Below, in pieces: positions 1-12,021 of a stretch of 64,000 bases of DNA. Where the stretch lies: contig NC_087075.1 in assembly GCF_026151205.1 (NCBI RefSeq), positions 14,893,628 through 14,957,627 of the forward strand, read 5' to 3'. Position 1 is the first letter of the stretch, and each line of letters opens with the position of its first letter. Position numbers and translations under genes: made by a program. The notes under the pieces are model-generated. The model was given only the letters and a program-made list of their open reading frames with translations, searched no databases and had not been told where the DNA came from. The stretch comes from Bolinopsis microptera. Its lineage: Eukaryota > Ctenophora > Tentaculata > Lobata > Bolinopsidae.

Positions 1-1543
1 TTGACTGCTTTTATCAGAGCAATGTGAATATGCTTTTCGATGTTAAATTGGAAGTGTGGCACAAAATAAGCTTTGATTAGGACTAGTTAAGATAAAATAT
101 TTTGATAACAAATTAAGTGCAATGTTAAATGCATACCGAATGAAAAATGAAATGACGAAACTAGATGTAGAAAGTAATTTATATCAATAGTTGAATTCTT
201 GTGTTGAGCCCTATCTAAATTATTATCATAATATGCTAGGTACTGATATCAGCGAGGAATTTTAACATGTATCGAGAACACAACGCTGAGGTGACGGAGA
301 AGCAAAGTGAAGCGGTTTAGTTTTTTCCTCTGTTGTAGATTGAAGAAGAGAAATGTACTTACAGAACGGTGGGCCGTGAGAGTTCACACAACTGTTCTAT
401 ACTCAAACTCAGAGATTCGATACAACTTAATAATAACAATTTCCTAACAGCCTTCATTTGAACTCAATTTTAATTGTAAGCACCTATAACATAGTAAGCT
501 CTATCTTTTAAGCTGCCTGTAAAGTTCCACTTAATTTCAGAGAACTAGACCTCTGTGACTTTGTATCAGTGGACAGTTTCTTATCCAGCTCGGTTGTTGA
601 ATGAGTACTGTTGACAAGACACGCAAACTCAAGCTCTCACCACCAAACCGGATATAGTGAACGGTGTTCTGTCAATTCTACAGGATATCAACAAGAATAT
701 GGTAGGTGATTTTCATTCGATTTAAAGACTAGTGACCACCATTACCTCTCATACAGAATATCTTTTTAGTATGAAATGTTTCAATGTGCTTTATTACCGA
801 ACTTATTTCCGTAGGTTTTCATCATAAAAAATACTTTAAATGATTGTGCCACTATTTTTAAACAAAAATACAGTTTTAAGGATTATCTGATAGTTTGATG
901 TTGTAACATTAAAAACAGGTGCCACAAGGAGTCATCCAGAGTGTTGAAAGAGTACGGTACATGGTGAAAGCGTGGGAGTCAAGGAGTAAACGCCTCCTCA
1001 TCAAGAGTGCAGTGCCTCCTGAAGAAGTGTGATATTGTCCGGGTGGTGGTCATACGGTTAACGAGGCAACCTTATTTTTAGGTGAGGTGGGTTATAAATT
1101 GTGCAGCCACGGGATTTTTAATGGTTTTTATTCTCTCATCCAGAGTTTTTGAGATTGAATAATACAATAATAAGTTTGCTCATAGCATAATCTCTGAAAA
1201 TCTTCTGTGCAATTCTAAGAAGAATTACGTGAGTTATTAAAGGTCGCGTATGGCAGTTACTTCTGGGCCACTCTGTATAATTGGGTAGCTCTGCAGTGTA
1301 GTCAGGGTCATACATTATAATTAAAAATATATTTAATTTAGCAGGGAGATAAATTATTAATCATCTCTTATTAACTGTCTAATTAACACAGTCTAATTAA
1401 AACACAGGACTGTACGCCGGTAGGGATGAAACACTTTCGGGAAACAGTAACCACGTACTCTTATTCCTCTGGACGCCAGGTCCACCTGTTAATATCCACC
1501 GATTAAGAAACAGGCTGCTAACGACTGAGATACCTTCCTTGGG
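1..1543 (+). CDS. PDCD11: RRP5/PDCD11-like N-terminal exons, unit 1 (5' partial)
   Basis: RRP5 is a nucleolar multi-S1-domain RNA-binding protein needed for pre-rRNA processing of both ribosomal subunits. In this unit I place the end of exon 2 at 1-19, exon 3 at 240-314, exon 4 at 542-701, exon 5 at 919-1081 and exon 6 at 1408-1543. Introns begin GT and end AG, allowing for read errors. The consensus of the seven units gives about 246 residues. Exon 2 reads KLSPGMLMLVFVSEVG and then LPNGLTGFIR (S1 domain 1). Exon 3 ends in an acidic EGDEEAEGEE. Exon 5 has YGYMVNVGVKGVTAFL (S1 domain 2). Exon 6 has LTPGHLVNITVKKQ (start of a third S1). Full RRP5 is about 1,800 residues, so most of the gene is absent. 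I found no start-codon exon. Confidence 0.75.
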
Positions 1544-1641
1544 GTATCCTGGTAGGGTACTCTTCCACTTAGGGACTGTTTTGGCTGGGGTGATGCAACG
1601 ACAATTAAGTCAGTATTCCATAAAAACCCCAAACTGACATT

Positions 1642-2358
1642 GACATTAATTGACATTAATTGACATTAAATTGACATTAATTGACATTAAATGACATTAA
1701 TTGACATTAATTGACATAATTCGATAAATTATTTCAAGATATTCACGTCTATGGTAAAGTTAGATCGGTTCAAAAAAACAAATATGTCCTTAAAAATTTA
1801 TATTATTTCTTATCTGTTGATCCTTAGTGTTTCAAAGACCAACCAAAAAAATTTTTCAGCTCCAACTCCTTCCATCTTCGGTCCCCACCCCCACCGCACC
1901 ATAGTTTATTGGTTTCTTATACAGGTAAAATATCTAGGAATCGGCTTTTTTTAGTAGAAGGAGTAAAGGTTAGCTGTTTTAAAATTCGTTATTACAAAAA
2001 TAAATGTCATGAAGGCATTTCGTTTACATGTGGGTTTAGTTCTGATGATGTTGAGAACCACGCCCCTTGGGATGGCCCAAGCCCATTTAAGAAAATTAAA
2101 TTTCGAAACCGTATTATTTTAGTTTTTATGTTTAATGATCTGAATTTTTTCACATTTCACATTTCAATGTGATAGGATGAATAAAATTGATGATATAAAC
2201 GTCTAAAGTTGCTAAAAATAGGAGAACTACATAATCTCTGTGCGATAAATAACAGTCAATTTAATGTCAGTAGTCCAAAATTTTGTCAAAACTGACATAA
2301 TTGACATTAATGGACATAGTTGACATTAATTGACATTAGATTGTACATTAATTGACGT
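1642..2358 (+). repeat. Paired TGACATTAAT arrays A and B, unit 1
   Basis: Two short arrays of a ~10-11 bp motif (TGACATTAAT, often written ATTAATTGAC) lie in the same orientation at 1642-1722 and 2293-2358. The same pair sits before the hAT-like element in every unit: 8825-8912 and 9490-9556; 16016-16098 and 16667-16729; 23178-23272 and 23843-23905; 30342-30421 and 30984-31050; 37500-37592 and 38147-38210; 44688-44767 and 45339-45406. The ~550 bp between them carries a consensus 55-codon ATG frame (around 2010-2175 in this unit) that matches nothing I know and may be chance. Confidence 0.85.
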
Positions 2359-2378
2359 GGCTTCCCCCTTTTGCTAGA

Positions 2379-3300
2379 TAGGAACCGACCGGTCTAAGGT
2401 TCTTTGGCTGCCGGACCAGAAAAGACCGGATATTCCCGGTTTGTCCGCATTTTTCCGGCCGAACCGGGTAATAAGAAGAAGAATTAAGCTCACGGAAATT
2501 GAGAATTAATCCTTGATTGATGGGTTTTATCAATTATAATATTAAAAGCCATGTGGACACAATGGAGAAAAGTGCTTACAGTCCGACTAACATGTTCACG
2601 CCTCTTATTTCAAAATTTCAACCAAACTCTGCTCTGTGAGCAGCAGTCACTTGATGATATTTTGTGGCGAGCAGTGCATAGGTCACTGATTGATCTGCTG
2701 TATGAGCAGAGCTAGAAACGAGTTGGAATAAATCAAAACATTGCAAGAATTCACTGCGCCTGCTATCACAAATGTAACAAATTGCTCAGTAGTAAAAGCC
2801 CAAGATCCAGCAGCCAGTGCAGCTCTATAAGTTCGTGGCGTCAATATAACGCGAGGATAATGGTCCAAAAAGATTTAATGGCATGATGGCCTTTGTTTAT
2901 CCTTGACATGTAAGGGGATTATCAACGGTTTGTTTACACAATAAAGCAGGGACCCTCTGGGGCTCTGCTTTGAAAGCTCATAAGTAAAGCATAAATGGTA
3001 GCTGTTTTGACTCTAACGCCACGTCAAAATCTCCGATCATCAACGGTCTTGAACATTCGCTGACAGATTACAGGCGACCGTGAGGCGTGGGAATTTACCG
3101 GTCACGAGAGCAATGGACTGGATGCCCCTTAGTAAGAATTTTGACAGAAATTTATACGATTTTAGGAACACGTCAAAAAAGAAATGGTCCTGTTGAATAG
3201 CCGGCAATTTTGAACCGGACCGAAAACCGGAACCGGAACGGAATTAAAGCCGAATATCCGGCTGAACCGGATTCTAGCCGATATCCGGTCAGTTCCCTCC
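2379..3300. mobile_element. Non-autonomous hAT-like DNA transposon, unit 1
   Basis: The ends are inverted repeats. The left end reads TAGGAACCGACCGG and the reverse complement of the right end reads TAGGAACTGACCGG. Both are followed by subterminal CCGGATATTCCGG-type motifs. In cleaner copies the element is bounded by the 8-bp direct repeat TGCTAGAG, the target duplication size of the hAT superfamily. The ~0.9 kb interior has no recognisable transposase, so it would need a partner in trans. In this unit the right boundary is blurred by read errors. Confidence 0.7.
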
Positions 3301-3972
3301 GATGGCTAGAAGGAGCTTTAATTCTACTAGTCCATGGAGATATTTCTTCTTCTTCTGGCTATTAAATAAAATTATACTTTTTTACTTAAAAACTTACTAT
3401 GTGTTATTTATCGCGATGTTTCTTTATTCACTACTAAATAAATCCCCGTTTGGAGACCCTGAATATCCTAACGAAAGGGCTCCGGTACACCTAATACATC
3501 TGAAGGACAATTGTACAACATTAAGAGTGTACTGGAGGTGGAGTACCCTCTAAACGCAAGTTAGCCGCCAGAGTCCTCCTCATTAACCCGAAACAAGGTG
3601 ATTTTTGTACCCTTTCCATGATGATGCGATAGGTTCAATTTTAGTAGATAAATTAAGGATTTACTGTGTGATAAGGTACACAATTCTCTACGGTAGCTAC
3701 TCACTAGAATATTGGTTAGAAGTTGTAAACATAATGTAACAGTGTAAATCATTGTAAATGTAATCAGTGTTACATGTCACGCAGTGTAAATCAATGCAAA
3801 TGTAACAGTGTTAATGTAACAGTGTTACAACTCTCCGACCGTGCTGTTGAGTACATTGAACTGCCATTAACCATGAGACACCCTGCTACCAACTAAAGAG
3901 GGGTGGATGTGGTGGAGGTTGTGGAAGGTGGTCATGGATACTATACGTGGGGTGTATGGTCTCCTTGAGACG

Positions 3973-5412
3973 TCAGTAGTCTGTACTTCAGTCAGTAGTC
4001 TGTAGTTTAGTCAGTAGCATGTAGTTCAGTCAGAAGTCTGTAGTTCCGTCAGTAGTCTGTAGTTCAGTCAGTAGCTTAGTTTCAGTCCGTAGTCTGTAGT
4101 TCAGTCATAGTCTGGTACTTCAGTCAGTAGTCTGTACTTCAAGTCAGTAGTTCTGGTAGTTCCAGTCATAGTCTGTATGTTCAGTCAGTATCCCCTGTAC
4201 TTCAGTCAGTATCTGTACTTCAGTCATAGTCCCCCCCCCCCCCTGTAGTTCAGTCAGTATCTGTAGTTCAGTCAGTAGTCTGTACTTCAGTTCAGTAGTC
4301 TGTACTTCAGTCAAGTAGTCTGTACAGCAGTCAGTAGTCTGAGGTTCATTCAGTAGTCGGTAGTTCGTCAGTAAGTCTGTACTCCATCAGTTGTCTGTAC
4401 ATCAGTCCAGTAGTCTGTAGTTCAGTCTGTAGTCTGAGTCAGTCAGTAGTCTGTTCTTCAGTCAGGTAGTCTGTACTTCAGTCAGTATCTGTATTCAGTC
4501 AGTAGTCTGTAGTTCAGTCAGTAGTCTCTGAGTTTAGTCAGTAGTCCTGTAGTTCAGTCAGTGTCTGTACTTCAAGTCATAGTCTGTACTTTCAGTCAGT
4601 AGTCTGTAGCTTCGAGTCAGTATCTGTACTTCAGGTCAGTAGTCGGAGTTCAGTCAGTAGTCTGTAATGTCATCAGTAGTCCTGTACTTCAGTCAGTAGT
4701 CGTACCTCAGTCAGTAGTCTGTAGTTCCAGAGTCAGTAGTCTGTACTTCAGTCCAGTAGTCTGTAGTTTGTCAGTACATGTCGTTCAGTCATAGTCTGTA
4801 GTTCAGTCAGTACTGTAGTTTCAGTCAGTAGTCTGTAGTTCATCAGTAGTTTGTAGTTCAGTCCCGTAGTCTGTACTTCAGTCAGAGTCTGTCTTCAGTC
4901 AGTATCTGTACTTCAGTCAGTAGCGCTGTCACTTCAGTCAGTAGTCTGATACGTCAGTCAGTAGCCTGTAAGTTCAGCTCCAGTAGTCTGGTACTTCAGT
5001 CAGTAGTTCCCGTAGTTTAGTCAGTAGCATGTAGTTCAGGCAGTAGTCTGTAGGTTCAGTCAGTAGTCTGTAGTTCAGTCAGTAGTCTGTAGTTCAGTCA
5101 GTATCTGTATTCAGTACAGTAGTCTGTACTTTTCAGTCAGTAGTCTGTACTCATCAGTAGTCTGTACTTCAGTCAGTAGTCTTGAGTTCAGTCAGTAGTC
5201 TGTAGTTCAGTCAGATAGTCTGTACTTCAGTCAGTATCTTACTTCAGTTCAGTAGTCTGTAGTTCAGTCAGTAGTCTAGTATCTTCGGTCCAGTAGTCTG
5301 TACTTCAGTCAGAGTCCTGTAGTTCAGTCAGTTAGTCAGAGTTCAGTCAGTAGTCCTGTAGTTAAGTCAGTAGTCTGGTAGTGTTTCAGGCAGTAGTCTG
5401 TACTTCAGTCTA
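3973..5412 (+). repeat. 19-bp minisatellite (CAGTCAGTAGTCTGTACTT), unit 1
   Basis: About 75 tandem copies of a 19-bp unit in which the fourth base from the end alternates between C and G (GTACTT or GTAGTT). A variant carrying GTAGCATGTAG occurs near the left end (about 4010) of every copy of this array. An artefactual run of 13 C lies at about 4231. No long open reading frame crosses it. Confidence 0.95.
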
Positions 5413-5547
5413 GTCAGTCTTTGATATATCACTTTATTACTTAATGCCGTGTATGAACTCGATACCTCATGCATGGTCAATATGAATGATAATGAACAAA
5501 AATGATATGTTTATCTCGTATAAATGATAGTGAATACGAAAGTTTTA

Positions 5548-5990
5548 GTTATTGATTGATTGCACGACCCCGAGGCAGTACTCTGCATTCACCCTTAAAA
5601 TGTTAATTACAAAATCAATTAAAGATATACACACATACATAAATATAGATAACACTATTAGGGAAATGAAAATAGTTCTTATCTCTACAATTACTTTAGA
5701 ACAGTAATACAGAGTCAGAAAGAATCTCACCGATATCTTATTCAGGAAAATGGCAGTGAAAATTGTTGGATGGCTGTGTAGCATTAGTAAAATACCTCGA
5801 AGATAGTCATATTCTTCTGCGATAAGAGATTGTGTTTCGTTGCTGTACTTGTCCCGCAACTTTTAATCACCCTGTTTATCACACTCCTAAACCTGGGCAA
5901 CGATAGCGACTGTGGATGTGGGTATTCGATTACCAAATATGTCACGTGAACATCTAAACAGTTTGTAATTAGTTTATGCACGAATATACA
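5548..5990 (-). mobile_element. Possible minus-strand retroposon 3' part, unit 1
   Basis: On the minus strand this stretch ends with a GCCTCGGGGTAGTGCA-like segment followed by short ATCA/CAAT repeats. This resembles the stem-plus-(ATCA)n end at 49,835-49,881. Upstream on the minus strand is a 50-100 codon open stretch, longest in unit 1, that recurs in all units but has no family match I recognise. The tail is only two to three repeats long, so this is a weak call. Equivalent places begin near 12,760, 19,895, 27,070, 34,225 and 41,405. Confidence 0.2.
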
Positions 5991-6214
5991 ACACCGAAAT
6001 CACTCCTGAGTATGCCTCAGATAGACTCTTTTGTAATTTTTGGCCTCGTCGATATCTGCTGTTGATTTTCATTCAGCATCGGTGTATTTTTCTTCACAAA
6101 TTTACACATAGTAGAACCAATTTGTCCGCGCCCAAATTTACCCTGAAAGCTGGCCGTGGTTTCGAGTGTGGATATTGATTAAATAACTGAATTCTTTAAA
6201 AATTGTATTTTCAG

Positions 6215-8734
6215 AAAGAAAAAGTAGAGCATATATCTCGGAAAATTCCATAGCCAAAAAGTCTAAAGATGATTCTATTCTGATCCTGGGAAAACCATTG
6301 AAGATCTTACATACAAGGAAACGATAAACACATTATTTGTTAGATTAGTAATATATTACTAGTGTAAACCCGGCCTACGGCCGGAATTTCACTTTCCGCA
6401 GTTAAAAAGGGTAGGAGTAATTACCCCGCTGAGTCAAAACCCCGGATAGGCGGCAAGTCAATTCGGAGTGCCCTCACGTATCCCAATATATTGCTTAAAA
6501 GATGAGTAATTCTTAATGAATAATCAATAGAATTAACCCTTAACCACACCATGCACCACACCAGCCTATCATATTTGTGACATGCATTACATTGTCGTAT
6601 GAAAGTATGAACTCTCTCTACAGAGTCCAAACAGACCGTTGAGCACGTCCCTCCCCTAATAAGTTTTTATAGTTGATATGACCCATGTAATATAAACCCA
6701 TGTAATATATACGCTACATATGCAGAGAGAGAGCTAGCCCCGTAAACTCTTGCCGTTCTTCTCAAGCCATTTTATTTAAAATATTTGGTGGTACAAAACA
6801 TCAATTTAAACCAAACCACTTACCACCGGCCGATTTTTATAAAATTGGCTTATTGGCTCGTCAGAGTTTTGTCGGCACTAAACCGGAAAAACCCGGGGGG
6901 AGTCCCGTAACTATTACCGTTTTTTTTGTATAACCGTTCGGTTCGAATTACACACAGACACACACACAGACACACACACAGACACACACACCTTCTGGTG
7001 TTATTAAGTTGATAATACACTTGCTATGAACCTGACCTTTGATCGTCTCATTGGCACAAATCCAAAATATCACTCTCTAGACATCATATTAATTGTGGAT
7101 ATTCTGTTTTTAGAAACTTCCCCTGGTAGCTGCATGCTCGTGTTTGTTTCTGAAGTTGTTGAGGTTGATGTGGTAGTGAACCTGCCCAACGGATTGACTG
7201 GCTTTATCAGAGGTAATGTAATATGCATTCTAATGTAAATTGTATTGTGGCACCGAAATAAGCTTGGAATTAGATCTAGCTAAGATAAAATATTTTGTTA
7301 ACAAATAAGTGCAATGTTAAATGCATAACGAATGAAAAATGAAATGAAAAAGAAACTAGATGTAGAAGTAATTTATTACAATATTGAATTCTTGTGTTGA
7401 GCCATACTAAAATTATCATATATGCTAGGTACTGATATCAGCGAGGAATTTTAACATGTTATCGAGACAACGCTGAAAGGTGACGAGAAGCCAGAAGGTG
7501 TAGAGGTTAGTTTCCTCTGTTTGAGAAGTTGAAGAAGAGAAATGTAAACGTACAGAACGTGGGCGTGAGGAGTTCACCACACTGTTCTATACTCAAACAC
7601 AGAGATCGATACTAAATTAATCATAACAATTTCCTAAACACCTTCTTTTGAACATCAATTTATAATGTAAGCCGACCTTTAACTTAGTATCTCTATTCTT
7701 TAAGCCCTGTAAGTTCCACTTAATTTCAGGAACGAGACCGCTGTGACGTTGTAATCAGTGGTACAGTTCTATCCTGCTCGGTGTTCGATTGTAGTTACTG
7801 TTGACAAGACACGCAAACTCAACCTCACCACCAAACCGGAGATAGTGAACGTTCTGTCAAGCAACAGGATAGACAACAGAATATGGTAGTGATTTCATTC
7901 GATTTAAAGACCTAGTGACCACACCTTACCTTCTTCATAAGAATATCTTTTTTTATGTATGAAATGTTTTTCAATGTTGCTTTATTAGCCTGGAAACCGT
8001 ATTTTCCCGGTAGGTTTTCATCTTAAAAATACATTACATGATTGTGCCACTATTTTAAAAACAAAAATACAGTTTTAGGATTAACTGATAGTTGAAGTTG
8101 TAAACATTAAAAACAGGTGGCTACAAGGAAGTCCTCCAGGTGTTGAAGATTACGGGTACATGTGAATCGTGAGCAAGGAGTAACAGCCTTCTCAACAAAG
8201 TGCAAGTGCCTCCTGCAGAAGGTGATATTGTCCGGGTGGTGGTCAGTAACGTAACGATGGGCAACCGTATTTTAGTGAGTGTGTTATAAATTGTGCAGCC
8301 CCGGGGGATTATTAAAGTGTTTTTTATTTCTCTATCCAGAGTTTGAGATTGAATAATACAATAATAAGTTGACTCATATCTATAATCTCTGAAATTTTGT
8401 GCAATTCTAAGAAGAATTACGTGAGTTTATTAAAGGGTCGCGTATGGGCAGTTACTTTCTGGCCACTCGTATAATTGGGTAGGCTCTGGCAGTGTAGTCA
8501 GGGTCATACCTTTATATTTAAAATAGTTTTAATTTTAGCAGAATAAATTATTAATCATCACTTATTAACTGTCTAGATTAACACCGTCTAATTAACACAG
8601 GACTGTACGCGGTTAGGGATGAAAGCACTTTCGGAGAAAACATAGACCACGGTCTCATCTCTGACGCCAGGCACCTTGTTAATATCACCGTTAAGAAACA
8701 GGCTGCTAACGGACTGAGATGTACCTTCTTGGGG
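6215..8734 (+). CDS. PDCD11: RRP5/PDCD11-like N-terminal exons, unit 2
   Basis: First complete six-exon set: 6215-6317, 7114-7212, 7429-7505, 7730-7885, 8117-8275 and 8601-8734. Exon 1 follows TTTTCAG and encodes a lysine-rich leader (KEKVEH, then SKDDSISDLGKPLEDLTYK). It ends AAG before an intron whose donor is damaged here (GAAACG instead of GTAAACG). Exon 2 is the best preserved of all units and reads through the whole first S1 strand region. Phases run 0, 1, 0, 0, 1 across the five introns. The exon 5 donor has lost a G (TTTAG then TGAGT), which matches single-base read error. No upstream exon with the family's usual N-terminal FPRGG motif was found inside the unit. Confidence 0.85.
6362..6990 (+). 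mobile_element. Retroposon-like insertion in RRP5 intron 1, unit 2
   Basis: The block opens with the GC-rich inverted repeat CCCGGCCTACGGCCGGG, within otherwise AT-rich intron DNA. It ends about 0.6 kb later in a simple tail of ACACACAGAC repeats (6948-6990). A structured GC-rich head and a short-tandem-repeat tail suggest a SINE or a truncated non-LTR element inserted in the gene's orientation. I see no coding capacity and could not define a target duplication through the read errors. Confidence 0.4.
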
Positions 8735-9581
8735 GTATCCTGGTAGGTACTCTTCCACTTAGGACGGTTTGCTGTGGGTGATGCAACGTCAATTAAGGTC
8801 AGTAATTCCCTTAAAAACCCAAACGACATTGACATTAATTGACATTAAGTGACATTTAATTGACATAAATTGACATTAATTGGACATTAATTGACATAAT
8901 TGACATTAATTCGATAAATATTCCAAGATATTCACGTCTATGTAAGTTAGATCGGGTTCAACAAAAAACAAAATGTCCTTATATAATTATGAGTATGTTC
9001 TATCTGTTAATTCCTTAGTTCAAAGAACGACCAAAAAAATTTCAGCTTCCAACTCGTCCACCTTCGTCCCCACCGGCCACGCCGCATTATTTTTATTGGT
9101 TTCTTATACAGGTACAATATCTAGGAATCGGCCTTATTTTTAGTAATGAATGGTGAGTAATGTTACTGTTAAAATTCGTTTATTCAAAATAAATGTCCTG
9201 AAGGCATTTCGTTTAATGTGGGTTTTTTTAAGTTCTGATGATGTGAGGAACCACCCCATGGATGCCAAGCCCATTTAAAGAAAATTAAATTTCGGGGAAC
9301 CGTATAATTTTAGTTTTATTGTTTATTGATCAGAATCTTTTCACATTTCACATTTCCATATGTGATAAGTATGAATAAATTGAGATATAAACGTTCTACA
9401 ACTAGAAGGCTAAAAAAAAATGGTAGAATCTACATATCTCTGTCGAAAATATCATGTCAATGTAATGTCAGTATTCAAAATTTTGCAAAACTGACATTAT
9501 TGACCCATTAATTTGACATTAATTACATTAATTGACATAATTGACATTAATTGACGTTGCATTCCCCCCCGTTTGCTAGAG

Positions 9582-10504
9582 TAGGAACGAACCGTCTTAA
9601 AGGTTTTTGGCTGCCGGACCAGAAAAGCCGGATATTCCGGTTGTCGTCATTTTCCGGGCCTGAACCCGTAATCAGTAAGAAGATATTAAGGCTGCCGAAA
9701 TTGAGATAATCCTTGATTGTGGGTTTTATCAATTATAATATTGAAAAGCCATGTGGAACACAATGAGAGAAAGAAAGTCTTTACAGTCCGACAACTTGTC
9801 ACGGCCTATTCAAAATTTCAACCAACTTCTGCGCTGTAGCAGCATCACTTGTTGATAGTTTGTGCGAGCATGCAGAGGTCACTCACTGATTGGATCTGCT
9901 GTATGAGCAGCGCTAGAAACGAGGTTGAATAAAAATCAAAACATTGCAAGAATTCACTGCGCCTTGCCTAGAACAATGACAAATTGCTTCGTAGTAAGCC
10001 CAAGATCCCAGCAGGCCAGTGCAGCTCTTATTAAGTTCGTGGCGTCAATATATCCGAGGATAATTCCAACGTTTTTAATGGCGATATGGCCTTTGTTTTT
10101 TATCCTTGACATGTAAGGGGAGTTAGCAAGGTTTGTTTACCACAATAAAGCGGACCCTCTGGCTCTGCTTGAAATGCTCATAAGAAAAGCATAAAATGGT
10201 ACTAGTTTTGACTCTAACCCACTCAAAAATCTCACAACAACGGGTCTTGAACATTCGCTGACAGATAACAGGCGACGTGGAGGCGTGGAATTACCGGTCA
10301 CTGGTAGGCAAGGGCGACTGGATGCCCCTTAGTAAGAATTTTGACATAATATCAACATTTTAGGAAAACTAAAAAAGAAATGTCCTGTTGAATATCCGCC
10401 AAATTTTTGGAAACCGGACCGAAACCGGAACAGAACCGGAGATTAAAGCCGAATATCCGCTGGGAAGAAAACCGGGATTCAGCCGGTAATCGGTCAGTTC
10501 CCTA
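9582..10504. mobile_element. Non-autonomous hAT-like transposon, unit 2
   Basis: Clearest boundaries in the array. The direct repeat TGCTAGAG lies at 9574-9581 and again at 10505-10512, immediately outside TAGGAAC and its complement GTTCCTA. Length is 923 bp. Confidence 0.8.
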
Positions 10505-11149
10505 TGCTAGAGAGCTTTATTTTCTACGATGGTCCATGGAGATATTTCTCTTCTGGCTATTAAATATATTTACCTTGTTGTACTTAAAACTTACTATGTG
10601 TTTATTTTAATCGCGATGTTCTTTTTATTCACAACTAATTAATCCCCGTTGCCTGAATATCCCTAAGCAGTCCCGTACACCTAATACATTCTAAGGACAT
10701 GTACAACAGTAAGATGTACTGAGGTGACACTGCTCACGCAAGTTTAGCCGCCAGAGTCCTCCTCATAAACCCTGGAAAACAGGTGGAGTTGTACCCTGTC
10801 TGATGATGCTATAGTTCCTTTTAGTAGATAAATTAAGGATTTAACTGTGTGATAAGGAACACCAATTTCTACTGTAGCTACTCCACTAAATATTTGGTAG
10901 AAGTTGTAAACATAATGTAACAGTGTAAATCTTTGTAAATGTAACAGTGTAAATGTAAACATGTAAATCATTGCAAATGTAACAGTGTTTATGTAACCAG
11001 TGTTACCACTCTCAGACAGTGCTGTGAGTACATTGAACTGCCATGTAACCATGAGACACCCTGCTACCAACTAAAGAAGGTGATTGTGGTGGAGAGTTAG
11101 GTTCAGGGTTACTAAGCGTGGGGTGTAGTCCTCAACTTGTGATGACGGT

Positions 11150-11984
11150 CAGTAGTCCTGTACTTCATCAGTATTCTGTAGTTTAGTCAGTAGCATGTAG
11201 TTCATCAGTAGTCTGTAGTTCAGTCAGTAGTCCTGTAGTTCAGTCAGTAGTCTGTAGTTCAGTCCCAGTAGTCTGTAGTCCAGTCGTAATCTGTACTTCA
11301 GTCCAGTAGTCTGTACTTCAGTCAGTAGTCCTGTAGTTCAGTCAGATAGTCTGTAGTTCAGTCAGTAGTCTGTACTTCAGTCAGTAGTCTGTACGTCAGT
11401 CCAGTAGTCCTGATAGTTCTGTCAGTAGTCTGTAGTTCAGTCAGTAGTCTGTACGTCAGTCATAGACTGTATTCAGTCCCAGTATGTCTGACTTCAGTCA
11501 GTAGTCTGTAGTTCAGTCAGTAGTCTGAGTTCAGTCCAGTAGTCTGTACTCCAGTCAGTAGTCTGTAGTCAGTCAGTAGTCTGTAGTTCAGTCAGTAGTC
11601 CTGTAGTTCAGGTCAGTAGTCTGTACTTCAGTCAGTAGTCTGTACTTCAGGTCAGGTAGTCTGTAGTTTCAGTCAGGATCTGTTTTAGTTCAGTCAGTAG
11701 TCTTAGTTTAGTCAGTATCTGTATTTCAGGTCAGAGTCTGTACTTCAGTCAGTAGTCTGTACTTCAGTTCGAGTAGTCTGTGACTTCAGTCAGTAGTCTG
11801 TACTCAGTCAGTAGTCGTGAAGGTTCAGTCAGTAGTCCTGTACTTCAGTCAGTAGTCTGTACTTCAGTCAGTCTAGTCTGTACTCAGTCAAGTCTGTAGT
11901 TCAGTCAGTATCTGAACTTCAGTCAGTAGTCTGTAGTTTAGTCAGTAGTCTGGATTCTGGTCAGTAGTCTGTAGTTCAGTCAGT

Positions 11985-12021
<37 letters not shown>

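Noticed and set aside
1140-1255. Exon-like stretch after exon 5 (CCAGAGTTTGAGATTG... and cognates in each unit)
   Set aside because: It has an acceptor-like start, but joined in phase 1 to exon 5 it meets a TAA after five codons in the consensus. The exon beginning GACTGTACGCGGTAGGG downstream fits the phase and the RRP5 pattern.
4000-5412. CRISPR array
   Set aside because: The 19-bp units are contiguous without unique spacers, and the context is eukaryotic.
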